From NCBI GenBank assembly GCA_013339895.1, contig JABACO010000017.1, positions 7,057,926 to 7,121,925 of the forward strand: 64,000 nt of DNA, written 5' to 3'. The translations under genes were made by a program, and so were the position numbers. The first letter of the stretch is position 1, and every line of letters starts with the position of its first letter. The DNA comes from Ephydatia muelleri. Lineage: Eukaryota; Porifera; Demospongiae; Spongillida; Spongillidae. Below, piece by piece: positions 23,333 to 33,012 of the stretch. The notes beneath the pieces are model-generated. The model searched no databases. It saw only the letters and a list, made by a program, of their open reading frames with translations, and was not told the DNA's origin.

Positions 23333-24328
23333 TAAGGCTTGAAACCTGTTAGTGTAGAAAAAACCGGTTGTAAGAGGTTATGAAAATTTAAAAAACCGGT
23401 CGGTTAAGGTGATTGTTTAAAAAATAACCGGTCATTCGGTTGAGGTTGTTCTCTTTAAGAACAACTGGTTCTTTCCGGTTTAATAGTTAATTATTGATCA
23501 ATTATTAAGGCAAAATCGATATCTCGATGGGACCAAAAGCTAAGCCAGCATAACCTCGGGCTTTGCCACATGGCAAAAAAGATGGTCCGCGGCGTACCCC
23601 GCGGATCCCGCCGCGTACAAAGACATCTACTTTGTAGAGGATATAATTGCCGAGCGAATGACAAAAAAGCGCAAAGAATAGCTCGTGCGATGGAAAGGGT
23701 TTAGCCATGAGGATGATACGTGGGAGCCGCTTGAACATTTAAGCGGTTGTGAGCAGTACATAGCTCGTTTTGAGGAAGAGCGTGACCAAAAACAAGCAGA
23801 AGATGATGATGCACGGGGACAGAAAAGGAAGAGACGCGATGATGACGAGGAGGCAGGTACATCACAAGAATTTGCATCAATATTGGGTTAGAACTGACTC
23901 TATCATCCTAATGCTGAGTCCACGCACACTGTCTGAACGAGACGGGGTGCGTTGACTCACTATTAGAGTTGTTGCATTGACGTCACGCGCGTCTTGATTA
24001 CTATAAAAAATAGTATGTTGCTATAATTATATAATAAAGTTGCTATAAATATCACCAGCCTTCTCTCCGTTATTCGCTCTCGTCCGCTGATTGTTTTCTC
24101 GTGCCCGGTATTATTGCTAGATGTAATAAACGCCACTTGCAAATCCATGCACTATATCAACCGGTCGGTTGTGGTTGCTTAAATTTTTAACAACCGGTTG
24201 AAGCGGTTATTTTGCTGAATAATAACCAGTTGAGGCGGTTATTTTGCTGAATAATAACCAGTTGAGGCGGTTATTTGATTCTCGCCATCGGTTAACCGGA
24301 GCTCCGGCACAACCGGTTTCAAGCCTTA
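23333..24328. mobile_element. hAT-type non-autonomous element with 8-bp duplication inside gypsy RT
   Basis: The ends are TAAGGCTTGAAACC on both sides, with the 8-bp direct repeat TGTGTACC (23325-23332 and 24329-24336). Removing the element restores the RT frame (FRYT|RLPFG). Both subterminal regions contain many AACCGGTT-type palindromes, probable transposase-binding sites. The interior is 996 bp and includes a chromodomain-like reading on the plus strand but no transposase. Confidence 0.92.
23616..23891 (+). pseudogene. Chromodomain-like sequence inside the hAT element
   Basis: On the plus strand the frame reads DIYFVEDIIAERMTKKRKE, an in-frame TAG, then LVRWKGFSHEDDTWEPLEHL and SGCEQYIARFEEER. 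This is a nearly complete chromodomain: the aromatic residues and the RWKGF..EDDTWEP signature that forms the methyl-lysine-binding surface are intact. The TAG replaces the residue before LVRW, usually Tyr. A basic/acidic tail (GQKRKRRDDDEEAG) follows and ends at 23891. It could come from a host chromobox gene or from a chromodomain-bearing retroelement integrase. Confidence 0.7.
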
Positions 24329-24912
24329 TGTGTACCGGAACAGCCCTTTAAGAGTGGAAATAGTAACATATTCATATTTCTTAGATTCTGGATCCAGGGC
24401 TAACTGCATGTATGTATGAGACAAGTCCAATTTAGAAAACACTTTTCCTTTGGCTAGGCATGATAACATATCCTCAATACATGGCAATGGGTACCTCTCC
24501 ACAATTGCTGCCTGATTGATGGTGAGTTTGTAATCCCTACACAGCCTCACACAGTTATCCTGCTTACACAGGTGCTGCCCATTCCGAGTGTGTCACTGGT
24601 TCTAATATGCCTTCTCTTTCCAGCCTGGCCAGTTCTTCCACCCTTGATCGTAGTGCATAAGGGACTGTCCTTGGTTTGTAAAACCGAGGTTGAGCCTTGC
24701 CATCCACCTGCAATTTTGCTGTGACCCCTTTCACCAGGCCTAATTCTTCCGTAAACAGGTCAGCATATTTTCTCAGTAGATTCTGGAGGCTGCTATCTGA
24801 AGAAGAGTTTAAGACCGAAAATTCAGGCATTAACTCACCCAACCAATCTCTGCCCATTAGAGAGGGCCCGTCCCCTGCCACCACAAGTAAATCCAAACTG
24901 GCTCGCCTGTCT

Positions 24913-25302
24913 TTATTCAACGTTCAATGAAATCATGCCACAAATATTTAACCTCTCCCCCGTGTACGTTTGTAGTAGCATATCACTAGGTTTTAGAGCC
25001 GGCCTTGTTGTGTACCTCCACAATCGCTCGTACGTCTTCTTACTGATGACAGACGCTGCCGCTCCTGTATCTACTTCCACTAGTGTCACATTATTTGCTT
25101 TAACAGACACTCTCATTGGTTCACTCGCACCCAACTTAAACAAATTGTACGTCTGTTTTGACCCCGGAGCATCCTCTTCTTCACCAACCGGTTCACTGGA
25201 TTGCAATTGGTGGACCTCACCCTTCCGCGGAAGGCTGCTGGCCGTCGTGGCTTGTTGCGACATGCCAGGGCAAGATGTCCCTTCTCTCCACAACTGTAGC
25301 AT
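24913..25302 (-). pseudogene. gypsy aspartic protease
   Basis: The frame includes VEVDTGAAASVISKKTYERL, with the DTGA catalytic signature of retropepsins, followed by LLQTYTGERL. It sits between the zinc knuckles and reverse transcriptase, as expected in a gag-pol polyprotein, and overlaps the knuckle frame out of phase. Confidence 0.85.
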
Positions 25303-25811
25303 TCCACTCCTTTAAACCTGCAGTCGGATGTTTTGTGCTTACCTCGACAGCGGTAACATACATAAATTCTGGAATGACGACCCAGGCCAATTTTCCGAGT
25401 GCACCTCTGTGGACTGCCGAGGAAGCTGCTGCTCTTCTGTGGTCTGAGGACGCTGAAGGTCTTCCACATTCTTGTCCGCGAGTTCAGCTACCTGTGCTAA
25501 CTCAAATGCTTTCCCAAAGGCTTCTGTCAAAAGCCTACGCTGTACCTTCACTCGAATGCCACACACCAGACGGTCTCTCAGCAGTATCATCGAATTTACA
25601 GAATTCTGACAGCTTCCTGAGCTCCGCCGCGAATTAAATTTAAAGCGCTGCACAATGCAGGAAGGATGTGGGGACAAATGGTCTTTAACCAACTTCATAA
25701 TTTCATCCACAGATTTATCTAAAGGTTTTCTGGGGGCTACAAGGCTTCGTATAAGCTGGTAAGTGTCAGCACCGCACGCACCCAGCTGTATTGCTCTCTC
25801 CTTCGCGGCCA
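25100..25811 (-). pseudogene. gypsy gag C-terminal half with CCHC zinc knuckles
   Basis: The frame from 25811 reads RAIQLGACGADTYQLIRSL, then VDEIMKLVKDHLSPHPS and RDRLVCGIR, typical capsid sequence. After a frameshift, CYRCRGKHKTSDCRF and CYSCGEKGHLALACRNK give two zinc knuckles (25300-25400). The nucleocapsid would bind the retroelement RNA. Several frame changes make it non-functional. Confidence 0.85.
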
Positions 25812-26262
25812 GCGGCGGATCTACTATAGCGTTGGGGGGGGGGGGGCGGCCGCCCCCCCCCCATCGATAAAAATGCCGCCCCTATTATTAAATTGCCGCC
25901 CCCTTTCACACTACGACGTACACATAAACACTACGCGTGTCACTGTGTTTCCACATAGCGGTGATGTAATCCACTCGCAGCTGTCGGGAATCGTGTCTAG
26001 GTACGGGACTATGGTTAAAATAGTTATTGTTATTTGTTAAATCTTTATTATGAATTATCAGATCCTGATGATAATTGATAATAAAAGTCCCGACAAATTA
26101 ATTGGCAATTGATTGTTCATCACACGATGTCATCAAAGCGATCCAAAGGTTCAGGAGCATCGTTTCGTAAAGCAAAACGCTTAAAGAATCTAGCTGGGGG
26201 GGTCGGGGGGGAGTAGAGCGCGCTCCAAAATATGCCGCCCCTCCAATATAACCGCCCCCCCT
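25812..26262. mobile_element. G-rich insertion in gag, probably a truncated hAT-type element
   Basis: The gag reading NKAM|KERAI is interrupted here. CCTTC flanks both sides as a possible 5-bp duplication. The left part contains CAGCGGCGGATCTA, similar to GCGGATCC-type hAT ends, followed by a G tract, the palindrome CGGCCG and a C tract (25836-25861). No matching right terminal repeat was found, so the exact ends are tentative. Confidence 0.5.
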
Positions 26263-26387
26263 TCATTGCCTTATTCCTGTATCCGGCATCTTTTATCGAA
26301 TTCGCCACAAGGTACTGTTCAAAGTGTTCGCTGGCCAGTCATCGGTGTCCCTGTCGAATGGTCTGAGAGAGCCAAGTAGTCCGCCAT
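26262..26387 (-). pseudogene. gypsy gag, N-terminal part
   Basis: The start ATG at 26387 gives MADYL. Neighbouring frames then carry GSLRPFDRDTDDWPA and FEQYLVANSIKDAGYRNKAM, the usual opening of gag in K02A2.6-like gypsy elements. At least two frameshifts separate these pieces. The frame is then cut by an inserted G-rich element and resumes at 25811. Confidence 0.7.
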
Positions 26388-26409
26388 TACTTTTTCTTCG
26401 TCGCCAATA

Positions 26410-26693
26410 TGTAGTACCTAACAACTCGCGCCCAGCGTATTCCGATTGGTACAACACTTTACACACAAGATCAAGACAGCACACACACAGAGTACAAAGT
26501 AAAATGACACAGGATCATTAGATAACATGGGCCAGCCGCAGTTCTGAATGTCACATACTCTGCAGTCTAGGCTGATGCTTTCCTAGATGGTGGACCTTTA
26601 ATATGTCCTAAACTGGTTATACCGGACTCTACTGTTCCACTGCGTATGCTCCAATTGATGTATTCCCCATTCCATTGTCAACCAGTTACTACA
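26410..26693 (-). repeat. 5' LTR of the Ty3/gypsy element
   Basis: This 284-bp copy has TGTAGTA...TACTACA ends. It differs from the other LTR by substitutions and short indels, for example AGCGTATTCCGATTGG here against AGCGCAGCGTTTTCAGATAG there, so insertion is not recent. The primer-binding site region next to it (minus strand, from 26406) starts TGGCGACGAAGAAAAAG, a common type of start just inside gypsy LTRs. Confidence 0.88.
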
Positions 26694-26739
26694 CTTGAAA
26701 ATCAATTTTTGATCAGTAATAAGATTATGACAACCCATA

Positions 26740-27400
26740 GCGCCTAGGGAGGGTGCACATCTAGCCAGTGAGGCTCTAGCCACAGCCCAGACTAGGGTTA
26801 AGTACAGCCTGCTGTAGACATCATTTTATATATTTGGGAGAGCAAGTGATGATGGCCAGGTGAGAAGCCAGGCAGGAGATGTCCTACCCCAGTTCCGGTA
26901 AGCCTCCATCACAAGCTAAACGCACACCTAACCCAGCATTGTGCACTTAGCGTCATTCGCTCTGCGCTTCCCGTTCTCTGTATCCACTGCTACTACACAC
27001 TCAGACAAGCTGGCTTCAGTTAGGATGGCCAAGGTTGGAGGGGTAGTCACTGTGACATCATGCGTTACACTTCCAATCAAGGACAAGGAGATCATCACAA
27101 GGACATCAGCTGCATGAACAAGTGAGGCCACTGCCCAATTCTACCTTTCCCCAACCACCATTTGATAGCAATTTGCATCTCATTCGGGTTAAGGTGCAGA
27201 CCAAGACTGGGAGATGTAGCCAGCTGCAGGATGCAGCATGTGATGCTGACACAAAGAGTAGCTGAGCACTTTCTGTAGGTGAGGAAACTGACTTCAATCA
27301 ATGCTGAGAAACTGAGTGACCTCTTTCTTGGCATTTTTGTTATTCTTGCCAAATGTGAACTTTTCTGCAAAGAGACACCAGCGAATTTCTCACCAATCAT
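26740..27400 (-). pseudogene. Non-LTR retroelement polyprotein, C-terminal fragment, second copy
   Basis: The minus-strand pieces include LGLHLNPNEMQIAIKWWLG, then HDVTVTTPPTLAILTEA, RRANDAKCTMLG, a stop, and LYLTLVWAVARASLARC. They align in order with the fragment at 8297-8745 and extend further upstream into the region after the RT domain. Stops and frameshifts show an old, dead copy. Confidence 0.6.
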
Positions 27401-27479
27401 GAATTTCTGTCATGTTCTCCTCTTCACCATCCTTAGTGCTCCAACTACCTTTACTGTGCGAGCTATGTAGCTGCAAAAT

Positions 27480-27866
27480 GTACTGAGGCCACAAAACATG
27501 AAGTTGTTAACCAAGTTATAAGAGTTGGCTTCCTCCAATCCCCAAGTAGCCCTGATACTTCTTCGTTTGTGTGGGAGCTATTGTAAGTTCATCCATTTAG
27601 CTAGAGTTCCTCCCACATAAATATAAACACAGCCTGTGATCTAAGCATTTAATTATGGAATCCTTTAAAAATAAATCCAGTTTGCCAATCAACTTCCGAT
27701 GTATTACGCAATACTAACAAATTATGTCATAAACAAACCATTAATATAGTTCTTTTTGGGAGTGCATGTACTGTGTAGTGGTATATTGAAGTTACCACAA
27801 CTCCGAGGTGTCAAAACATGGTCGCGTAATGGTATAGTAATAATTCCGTAATCTCACATGTATATA
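27480..27866. other. No gene recognised
   Basis: AT-rich spacer before the foldback element. Confidence 0.35.
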
Positions 27867-28233
27867 CAATAATTGGGACAGTTTCCGAGAAAATGTTATA
27901 ATGTAGACATCATTTTATATATTTGGAAAACATTGTCTTATCGTTATAATGTATTAAAGTTATAATAATCCATCACGTTTGAATCGCTACAATTTCCGAA
28001 CGATTAACGCTATCAACGTCCTATTTTCAACGCTTCATACTACATCTTTATTCTATGGGAATTTGGTATCTTGCAACAGCACACCAAATTAATAATACAC
28101 ATAGAAAAAAGATGTAGTATTGAAAATAGGACGTTGATAGTGTTAATCGTTCGGAAGTAGTAGCGATTCAAACGTGATGCATTTTTATAACTTTAATGCA
28201 TTATAACGATACGACAATTATCCCAATTATTAT
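27867..28233. mobile_element. Foldback MITE, GGGACAG family, copy 1
   Basis: A long inverted repeat has arms at about 27890-28053 and 28108-28215. They share CACGTTTGAATCGCTAC, CGAACGATTAACGCTATCAA and CGTCCTATTTTCAA. The outer ends are AATTGGGACAG at the left and the reverse complement of AATTGGGATAA at the right. A sister copy at 37618-37877 has the same arm order. There is no coding capacity. Confidence 0.85.
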
Positions 28234-28622
28234 TATTATGTTAAAATTAACTAAGTCGGTCTTGCTCATCCCAAAAATAAAAATAATATTATAATAATGC
28301 AAGCAAAGATGAACTGGTTGTCAAGTTTCTATAACGCATTTATTTGCCAGGTGCGTGTACAACTGATTATGTAATGGTTAATCTGCAATTAGCACTGATG
28401 AAGTACTACAGATTACTGATGATCTGGTACAAATGTGAAACACTATAAACATTTCTTGCTTACAAGTCATTGCTGCGATCAAGGAAGGAATTTCTTTCTG
28501 CTGAAACTTTGCATTTAATAGTGATGATGAATCTTTGTATAACATGCAAATGTGTGTATGTGTGTAAGAATGTGTTGTGGGTGGAGCAGGCCAGCTACTA
28601 AACCACGATAAGAAATCATTAT

Positions 28623-29744
28623 TTAAACAATACACATATTAACATCACTATCTCCATACAATTTGCAACAGGCAGCCAACAGACTCTTGCACCAGACAGC
28701 AGGTGGCTCCACACCCTCACAATAGCTCCTCCGATACTCCCTGCAGTACTTGGGTCCAGTCTCCTTCAAACACCACACCCCCTGACCAATCATGTTTGCT
28801 ACCTTGTCTGCTGTCCTGGGCATGAAGTTGGCGTGCACAGCGAGGGCCATCATGTTGTCTGGGTGAAAGTGAAAGAACTCCTTGCCATTGGGGAAGAACA
28901 TTTTGTCTAAAGTCTTCCACCTAAGGGAGCGTGACCAGTGCCGAATGCAGATGTTGAGTCCAGCCTGGTCGTTCCAATTCCAGTTTAACTGGTACGTCAG
29001 TACGGATCTGTAGAAGTCCACCATTTCGTTGCTAGGCTTGAGGTACACAAATCCACCACATATGTAGCTGAAGATATATGTCACAAAGCTGTCCATTAGG
29101 TAGATTCCTGTGCTGTCTTCTTGGAACACAATGTCATGGTTAACAAGCTCACTGTCCAATAGGGCTATGGGGTTCTTTTTGAACACAATATCAGTATCAG
29201 AAAGCAGCACATGGCTCTTTGTACAAGGGAGCATCGATAGAATGAATCGGGTCCGTTCGATCATGAACTGCTGGTACCCAGGCTGTCCAAAGTATGTACC
29301 TTCAATTGCAGCAGTAGGGTGCTGGTAACAAGGGGTATTGGGGAAATGTTGGCACACATTTGGCTCCATGGCAACCAGGTAAAGTGCATTGGAGAGTCCA
29401 ACCCGTTCAGCTGAGCATATCCAGTTTTGTGCTAAGGGGATCCACTCCTTGTTGATAAAAGTGACAATGATGGTGTTGGATGTAGGAAGAGGCGGGTTCA
29501 AAGGTGTGTTGGCATTGCGGAGGTCCCTGGTTCTCGAGAAACTGTGGGGAACAAAATGATAGCCCTTTGCTGCTGAGGGGTTAAATCGGAACTCCTTTGA
29601 TGTTCCCAGACTGTATATTAATATGATGATCATTGCAGCAGTGATGATGGCGATGATTAGAGGTCTTTTGCAACACCAGATGCTTCTATGACTGCCATTG
29701 AGAGCAAGAAAATGCATGCGTTGGTTAATCAGTGGAGGGTACAT
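28623..29744 (-). CDS. Type II membrane glycosyltransferase (GT77-like nucleotide-sugar transferase), copy 2
   Basis: The intact 373-residue frame has no intron. A basic cytosolic head (residues 1-28, with WCCKRP) precedes one membrane anchor (about 29-46), then a short stem and a lumenal catalytic domain. ERTRFILSMLPC (163-174) and LLSDTDIVFKKNP (180-192) form the conserved core. D183-x-D185 is the expected metal/nucleotide-sugar site. NQAG-type NWNDQAGLNICIRH and many Cys near the C-terminus follow. Similarity is to the Nucleotid_trans (PF03407) fold, so transfer of a sugar in the Golgi is likely; donor and acceptor cannot be read. Met10 (29717) is an alternative start matching copy 1 homology. 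Copy 1 at 9702 is almost identical over the C-terminal two thirds. Confidence 0.88.
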   Translation of the reverse strand: MYPPLINQRMHFLALNGSHRSIWCCKRPLIIAIITAAMIIILIYSLGTSKEFRFNPSAAKGYHFVPHSFSRTRDLRNANTPLNPPLPTSNTIIVTFINKEWIPLAQNWICSAERVGLSNALYLVAMEPNVCQHFPNTPCYQHPTAAIEGTYFGQPGYQQFMIERTRFILSMLPCTKSHVLLSDTDIVFKKNPIALLDSELVNHDIVFQEDSTGIYLMDSFVTYIFSYICGGFVYLKPSNEMVDFYRSVLTYQLNWNWNDQAGLNICIRHWSRSLRWKTLDKMFFPNGKEFFHFHPDNMMALAVHANFMPRTADKVANMIGQGVWCLKETGPKYCREYRRSYCEGVEPPAVWCKSLLAACCKLYGDSDVNMCIV

Positions 29745-29759
29745 AATTTAGATAACCCT

Positions 29760-30555
29760 ATCAATTATCTTCAAATGTCCAATGAAACATATATTTTCCC
29801 ATTTCTTATGTGGGTTAGTACACAATCTACCAGAGACTTGATTCGAACAAATGCCAGGGTTTGCTTTCACATTTAGGCCCATGGCATCCTGAGAGTGGAG
29901 TTTCGTTTTGGTAATTTGCGTAGTGTATGTGTTTGCTTATGGACAATATAACAATAATGTGGTATAAATTTATACTTGTGTACTATAGAATATAATTATT
30001 AAACAATCACACCATTACAATTAACAAAGGTTCCCGTGAAACAACCCTAGTCCCAATACAGATGTCAACTACAACTGGTGAAATGGAACCCGGCCGATCA
30101 GTATATTGCTAAGATTTGTATATAAATATCAAATCAAACTTGTATCGACGAGAAGTTGTACCCGGATCACTTTTTGCAGAGGCGGATCACTTTTTGCAGC
30201 CAAAAGTGATCCGGCCGGATCAATTATTGCAACTAAAAGTGATCCGGCCGGATCACTTTTTACCCGCGGATCAAATTTTGCGTGCCACGTGCATGTAATG
30301 CATACATATTTCACCCATTGCAAACCTAGTTTATTTCATAGTTTCGATTTCGCCACAAAACGTCTGGTCAGGTGACAATAACTGTCAAGTGAATAAGGCC
30401 ACATGTAAGATTGACCAAGCATCCGGCCTCAAGATTCAATATGGCGATATAGATAGGAGGGTTTTTTTGGCACATTGATTTGTATCTGGCGCGCAGTCCC
30501 ATTAAAGCGGGAAACTGCCATGCAACCCAAATAAAGGATGCGTGTAATTTGAAAC
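29760..30555. repeat. Spacer with clustered GGATCA palindromes (30160-30280)
   Basis: No gene was recognised. Between 30160 and 30280 the words GGATCACTTTTT and AAAAGTGATCCGGCCGGATC alternate, giving three or four overlapping inverted repeats centred on CCGGCCGG. Confidence 0.65.
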
Positions 30556-30564
30556 CGTACTATA

Positions 30565-30642
30565 CCGGGTGTCCACGAAAGAACGCAATCTATCAAATGT
30601 TATTCTCGTTCAAAAGCATTGCGTTCTTTCGTGGACACCCGG
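30565..30642. mobile_element. 78-bp mariner-like MITE
   Basis: Inverted repeats of 25 bp begin CCGGGTGTCCACGAAAGAA. They are flanked by TA on both sides, the Tc1/mariner target. The central loop is under 30 bp and cannot code. Confidence 0.88.
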
Positions 30643-30699
30643 TATACATGCGTGTACAGTATCTATATTATGACCACGTCAGTTTGGAATGTTTCCACA

Positions 30700-31600
30700 C
30701 CTTAAGGGGAAGTTCCAATAACATATACCATCAAAATATTGAATAAAGAGAGACGCGCGAGCACCACGGGTTTATTGTAAAGTTACAGGTGCCCTCTAGC
30801 CACCCGCACGCCCCGGCCTCTGTGTCTTCAACGCGCGAACAAAGTAGAAGCACTTTGCGCCCATTTTACACAACGTTCATCGCACCGATACATTACGACG
30901 TGCCATTGATTGTGGAGAACACGAGTACTCAACGACAGCCTGAACGTGCAGCGCTCTCGCGCTCGTCGCGCACATTTTGCGAGGCAAACATATGCCGGCT
31001 CATGCAAGTCAAGCATGTTTAATTAGCTTGGCACTCGTCACAAGGAACCTCCTTGTAAGCAGACTGTATATAATCATAGTTCACGGTACACGCATGGTTA
31101 ATCTCCTTTTTACGGACATCACTCTCCTCGCCCTCCCGTTCCCTCAGTCCACCTCAGTCGATCCCCCTGGAAGCCAACTTACAGGTTCATCGCGGCGGCT
31201 CGAAGTGTTTCTCCGCAGATGTGTTTAGCTTGCGCGCTCGACGAGTTGTATACTGTTATATGCGCGAAGCACGGTGTCTGAATAATTGAATAATGATGTA
31301 ATAATCAAGTATGGGGGGGTCCCGCACAGCGTTGAGGTTGTGCAAACTTCCCTATACGGGTCTTCTCAGAAGCTATATAGCGGGATTTAGTCTCGATATC
31401 ATCGACATCACAAAATTAGGTATGTAACACGTTCAATTTACAAACATTTCGGTGGGTTCGGTCGAACTCCCCCGCCTGTCCAACCTAGTTCCGCTTACAA
31501 TCAAAAAAGCAAGAAACTTCCACCCAGATTGGCCACTTGTGTTCCCGTGTCTGCACCTAATGTATTGTATATTTCTGCAGTGCTGTACACTTAACTCATT
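30700..31600. other. No gene recognised; possible decayed LTR
   Basis: The region upstream of the gypsy relic at 31610 may include its LTR. No second LTR copy was found and no boundaries can be set. Confidence 0.3.
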
Positions 31601-31609
31601 ATTATATTT

Positions 31610-32075
31610 TTGGTGCAACTGGCTTGGTGTCAGAAGTGGATGACGCAATAGCTAAAGACAGCTCTGTGAACGCGGACAGCGCCTATACGAAGGTTGTGCG
31701 ATACCGCGCAAGGCCGCCCACGAAATTCACCGCAAAGACAGATTGGCCCCTGGGAGCTCTGGGTTTATGCGTTTCGACGCATACGCTGACGAAGCGAAGA
31801 TAGGGAAAGGGGACCGAGGAAAAGACTCTGCTAGACGACGAACCCTTCAGGTTAGTGTACCAAAATGGATTGGTTGAGAGCAAGGACTATACATGCAGCG
31901 CTGTCTGCGAGTGTCTAACGTTGAGGTACGGCAAGACTGGCATGGGGCTAGAGTGGCAGATGAAGTTGCAGTGCCGCGTGTAACGACCCGGGGAGTCATT
32001 GCTAGACTTTGCGGGAGAGTTACGAATGATAGCCTCTAAGGCCTTCCCGGTGTTGCGGTACAGTTTATCCCGGGA
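31610..32075 (+). pseudogene. 5' relic of a plus-strand gypsy element: primer site and gag
   Basis: TTGGTGTCAGAAGTGG at 31622-31637 is a familiar sequence just inside gypsy LTRs. A frame downstream reads ECLTLRYGKTGMGLEWQMKL, a stop, and RPGESLLDFAGELRMIASKA, typical gag capsid. It ends at 32060 in a TTATCC-rich repeat. The integrase relic at 36564-37258 on the same strand might belong to the same old element. Confidence 0.55.
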
Positions 32076-32245
32076 TATTTTATCCGCCCGGATAATTCAC
32101 GCTAGGATATTTTATCCGGCCGGATATTATGTCCTAGTACGTTTTATCCTACCCTGGTACATACTATCCTACCCTATCCTAGGATACTTTACCCTACTCG
32201 TATTTACTGCACTATATAGAATTGTTTATCCTGGATTTACATGTG
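32060..32245. repeat. TTATCC/GGATA short-motif cluster
   Basis: About a dozen copies of TTATCC or its complement occur in 180 bp, arranged as small palindromes such as TTATCCCGGGATA, TTATCCGGCCGGATA and CTATCCTAGGATA. No fixed period is visible. Confidence 0.7.
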
Positions 32246-32402
32246 ATGTTTAAACGCATATAATGTTATTATTCTTTTAAAATCATGAAAATAATTAAAT
32301 TTTTCATAAAACATGTATATGCAAAAACTGAGATTCACTGTAAAATTACATTTTCCTAGCAATTTCAAAATGACTGTTTATGTTTGTTATATAAATGGAC
32401 TC

Positions 32403-32800
32403 TTATTCACCCATTCTGCTTGATGCCACCCTTGGAGAGTGTCGTAACCATTCGAAGGTGACCCCAGATGGTGAAAATGAAAAACAGTAAATTGTTGTAC
32501 TCAGCATGGACGCAGCTGCAATAGTTTCCATTTCTGTTGCCCATGCATTCATCGACTGCATCCTCGTTTGCTTGAGGTATTGTTCCATTGTTTCGTTTGG
32601 GTCCAGTATGCATGCAAGTTCAGGAATTGTCGAATTGTGTACCATACACGATGTTACAAGTAGACGAACTTCCTCATGTTAATCTTGCGACCCTGTTAGA
32701 ACTTGTGATAGGCTTCGAAAAAAAACAGTTTCCATCTCCTTTTATTCTGACTGTTGCCAAAGGAGCCTGTGATAAACCAATTCTTACAGATTTGATGTAA
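32403..32800 (-). pseudogene. OTU-family cysteine protease domain, frameshifted
   Basis: On the minus strand ATVRIKGDGNCFF carries the D-G-N-C signature of OTU deubiquitinase-like proteases (catalytic Asp and Cys). It continues as RSLSQVLTGSQD after a one-base shift at an 8-A run (32718-32725). A TAA stop follows (32679-32681), then MVHNSTIPELACILD and AWATEMETIAAASMLSTTIY, the conserved middle of OTU domains. EWLRHSP near the end supplies a candidate catalytic His. The domain is complete in outline but interrupted twice. It lies downstream of integrase pieces in the same orientation. Confidence 0.78.
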
Positions 32801-33012
32801 TTGCTGTGAATAAATTATAATCCAAGTAACCGACATTTCTCTTGTTGCCATTCACTACCAGTAGGTAGATATGGCATTGAATCTATTTGATCACCCATCA
32901 CTATCTGTAGTGAATATCCATCAGAATTCAATGAGAGCAACTTTTCAACTGTAACGCCATCATCAAAACATCGGTCTCTGGTATCGTATATCCACTGACA
33001 AAATCATCCATT

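Larger units (their letters stand above)
23046..24912 (-). pseudogene. gypsy reverse transcriptase, split by a hAT insertion
   Basis: The upstream part (24912-24329) reads LGLVKGVTAKLQVDGKAQPR, YALRSRVEELARLEREGIL, then FSKLDLSHTYMQLALD. The downstream part (23332-23046) reads RLPFGITSAPAVFQR and IVYIEDILVAG, then KCVFVMLSVEYLGHHIS. The catalytic Y-x-D-D box is YIED here, so one catalytic Asp is lost. Stops and frameshifts occur on both sides. The element at 23333-24328 sits between FRYT and RLPFG. Confidence 0.88.
18245..26693 (-). mobile_element. Full-length Ty3/gypsy LTR retrotransposon with nested insertions
   Basis: Two LTRs (18245-18499 and 26410-26693) begin TGTAGTA and end TACTACA. 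They are flanked by the identical 5-bp sequence CTTGA (18240-18244 and 26694-26698). On the minus strand the internal order is gag, CCHC knuckle, protease, reverse transcriptase, RNase H, integrase, with a polypurine tract next to the 3' LTR. The coding regions carry many stops and frameshifts. Three later insertions sit inside: 20635-23045, 23333-24328 and about 25812-26262. Without them the element would be about 4.6 kb. It is dead but structurally complete. Confidence 0.93.
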
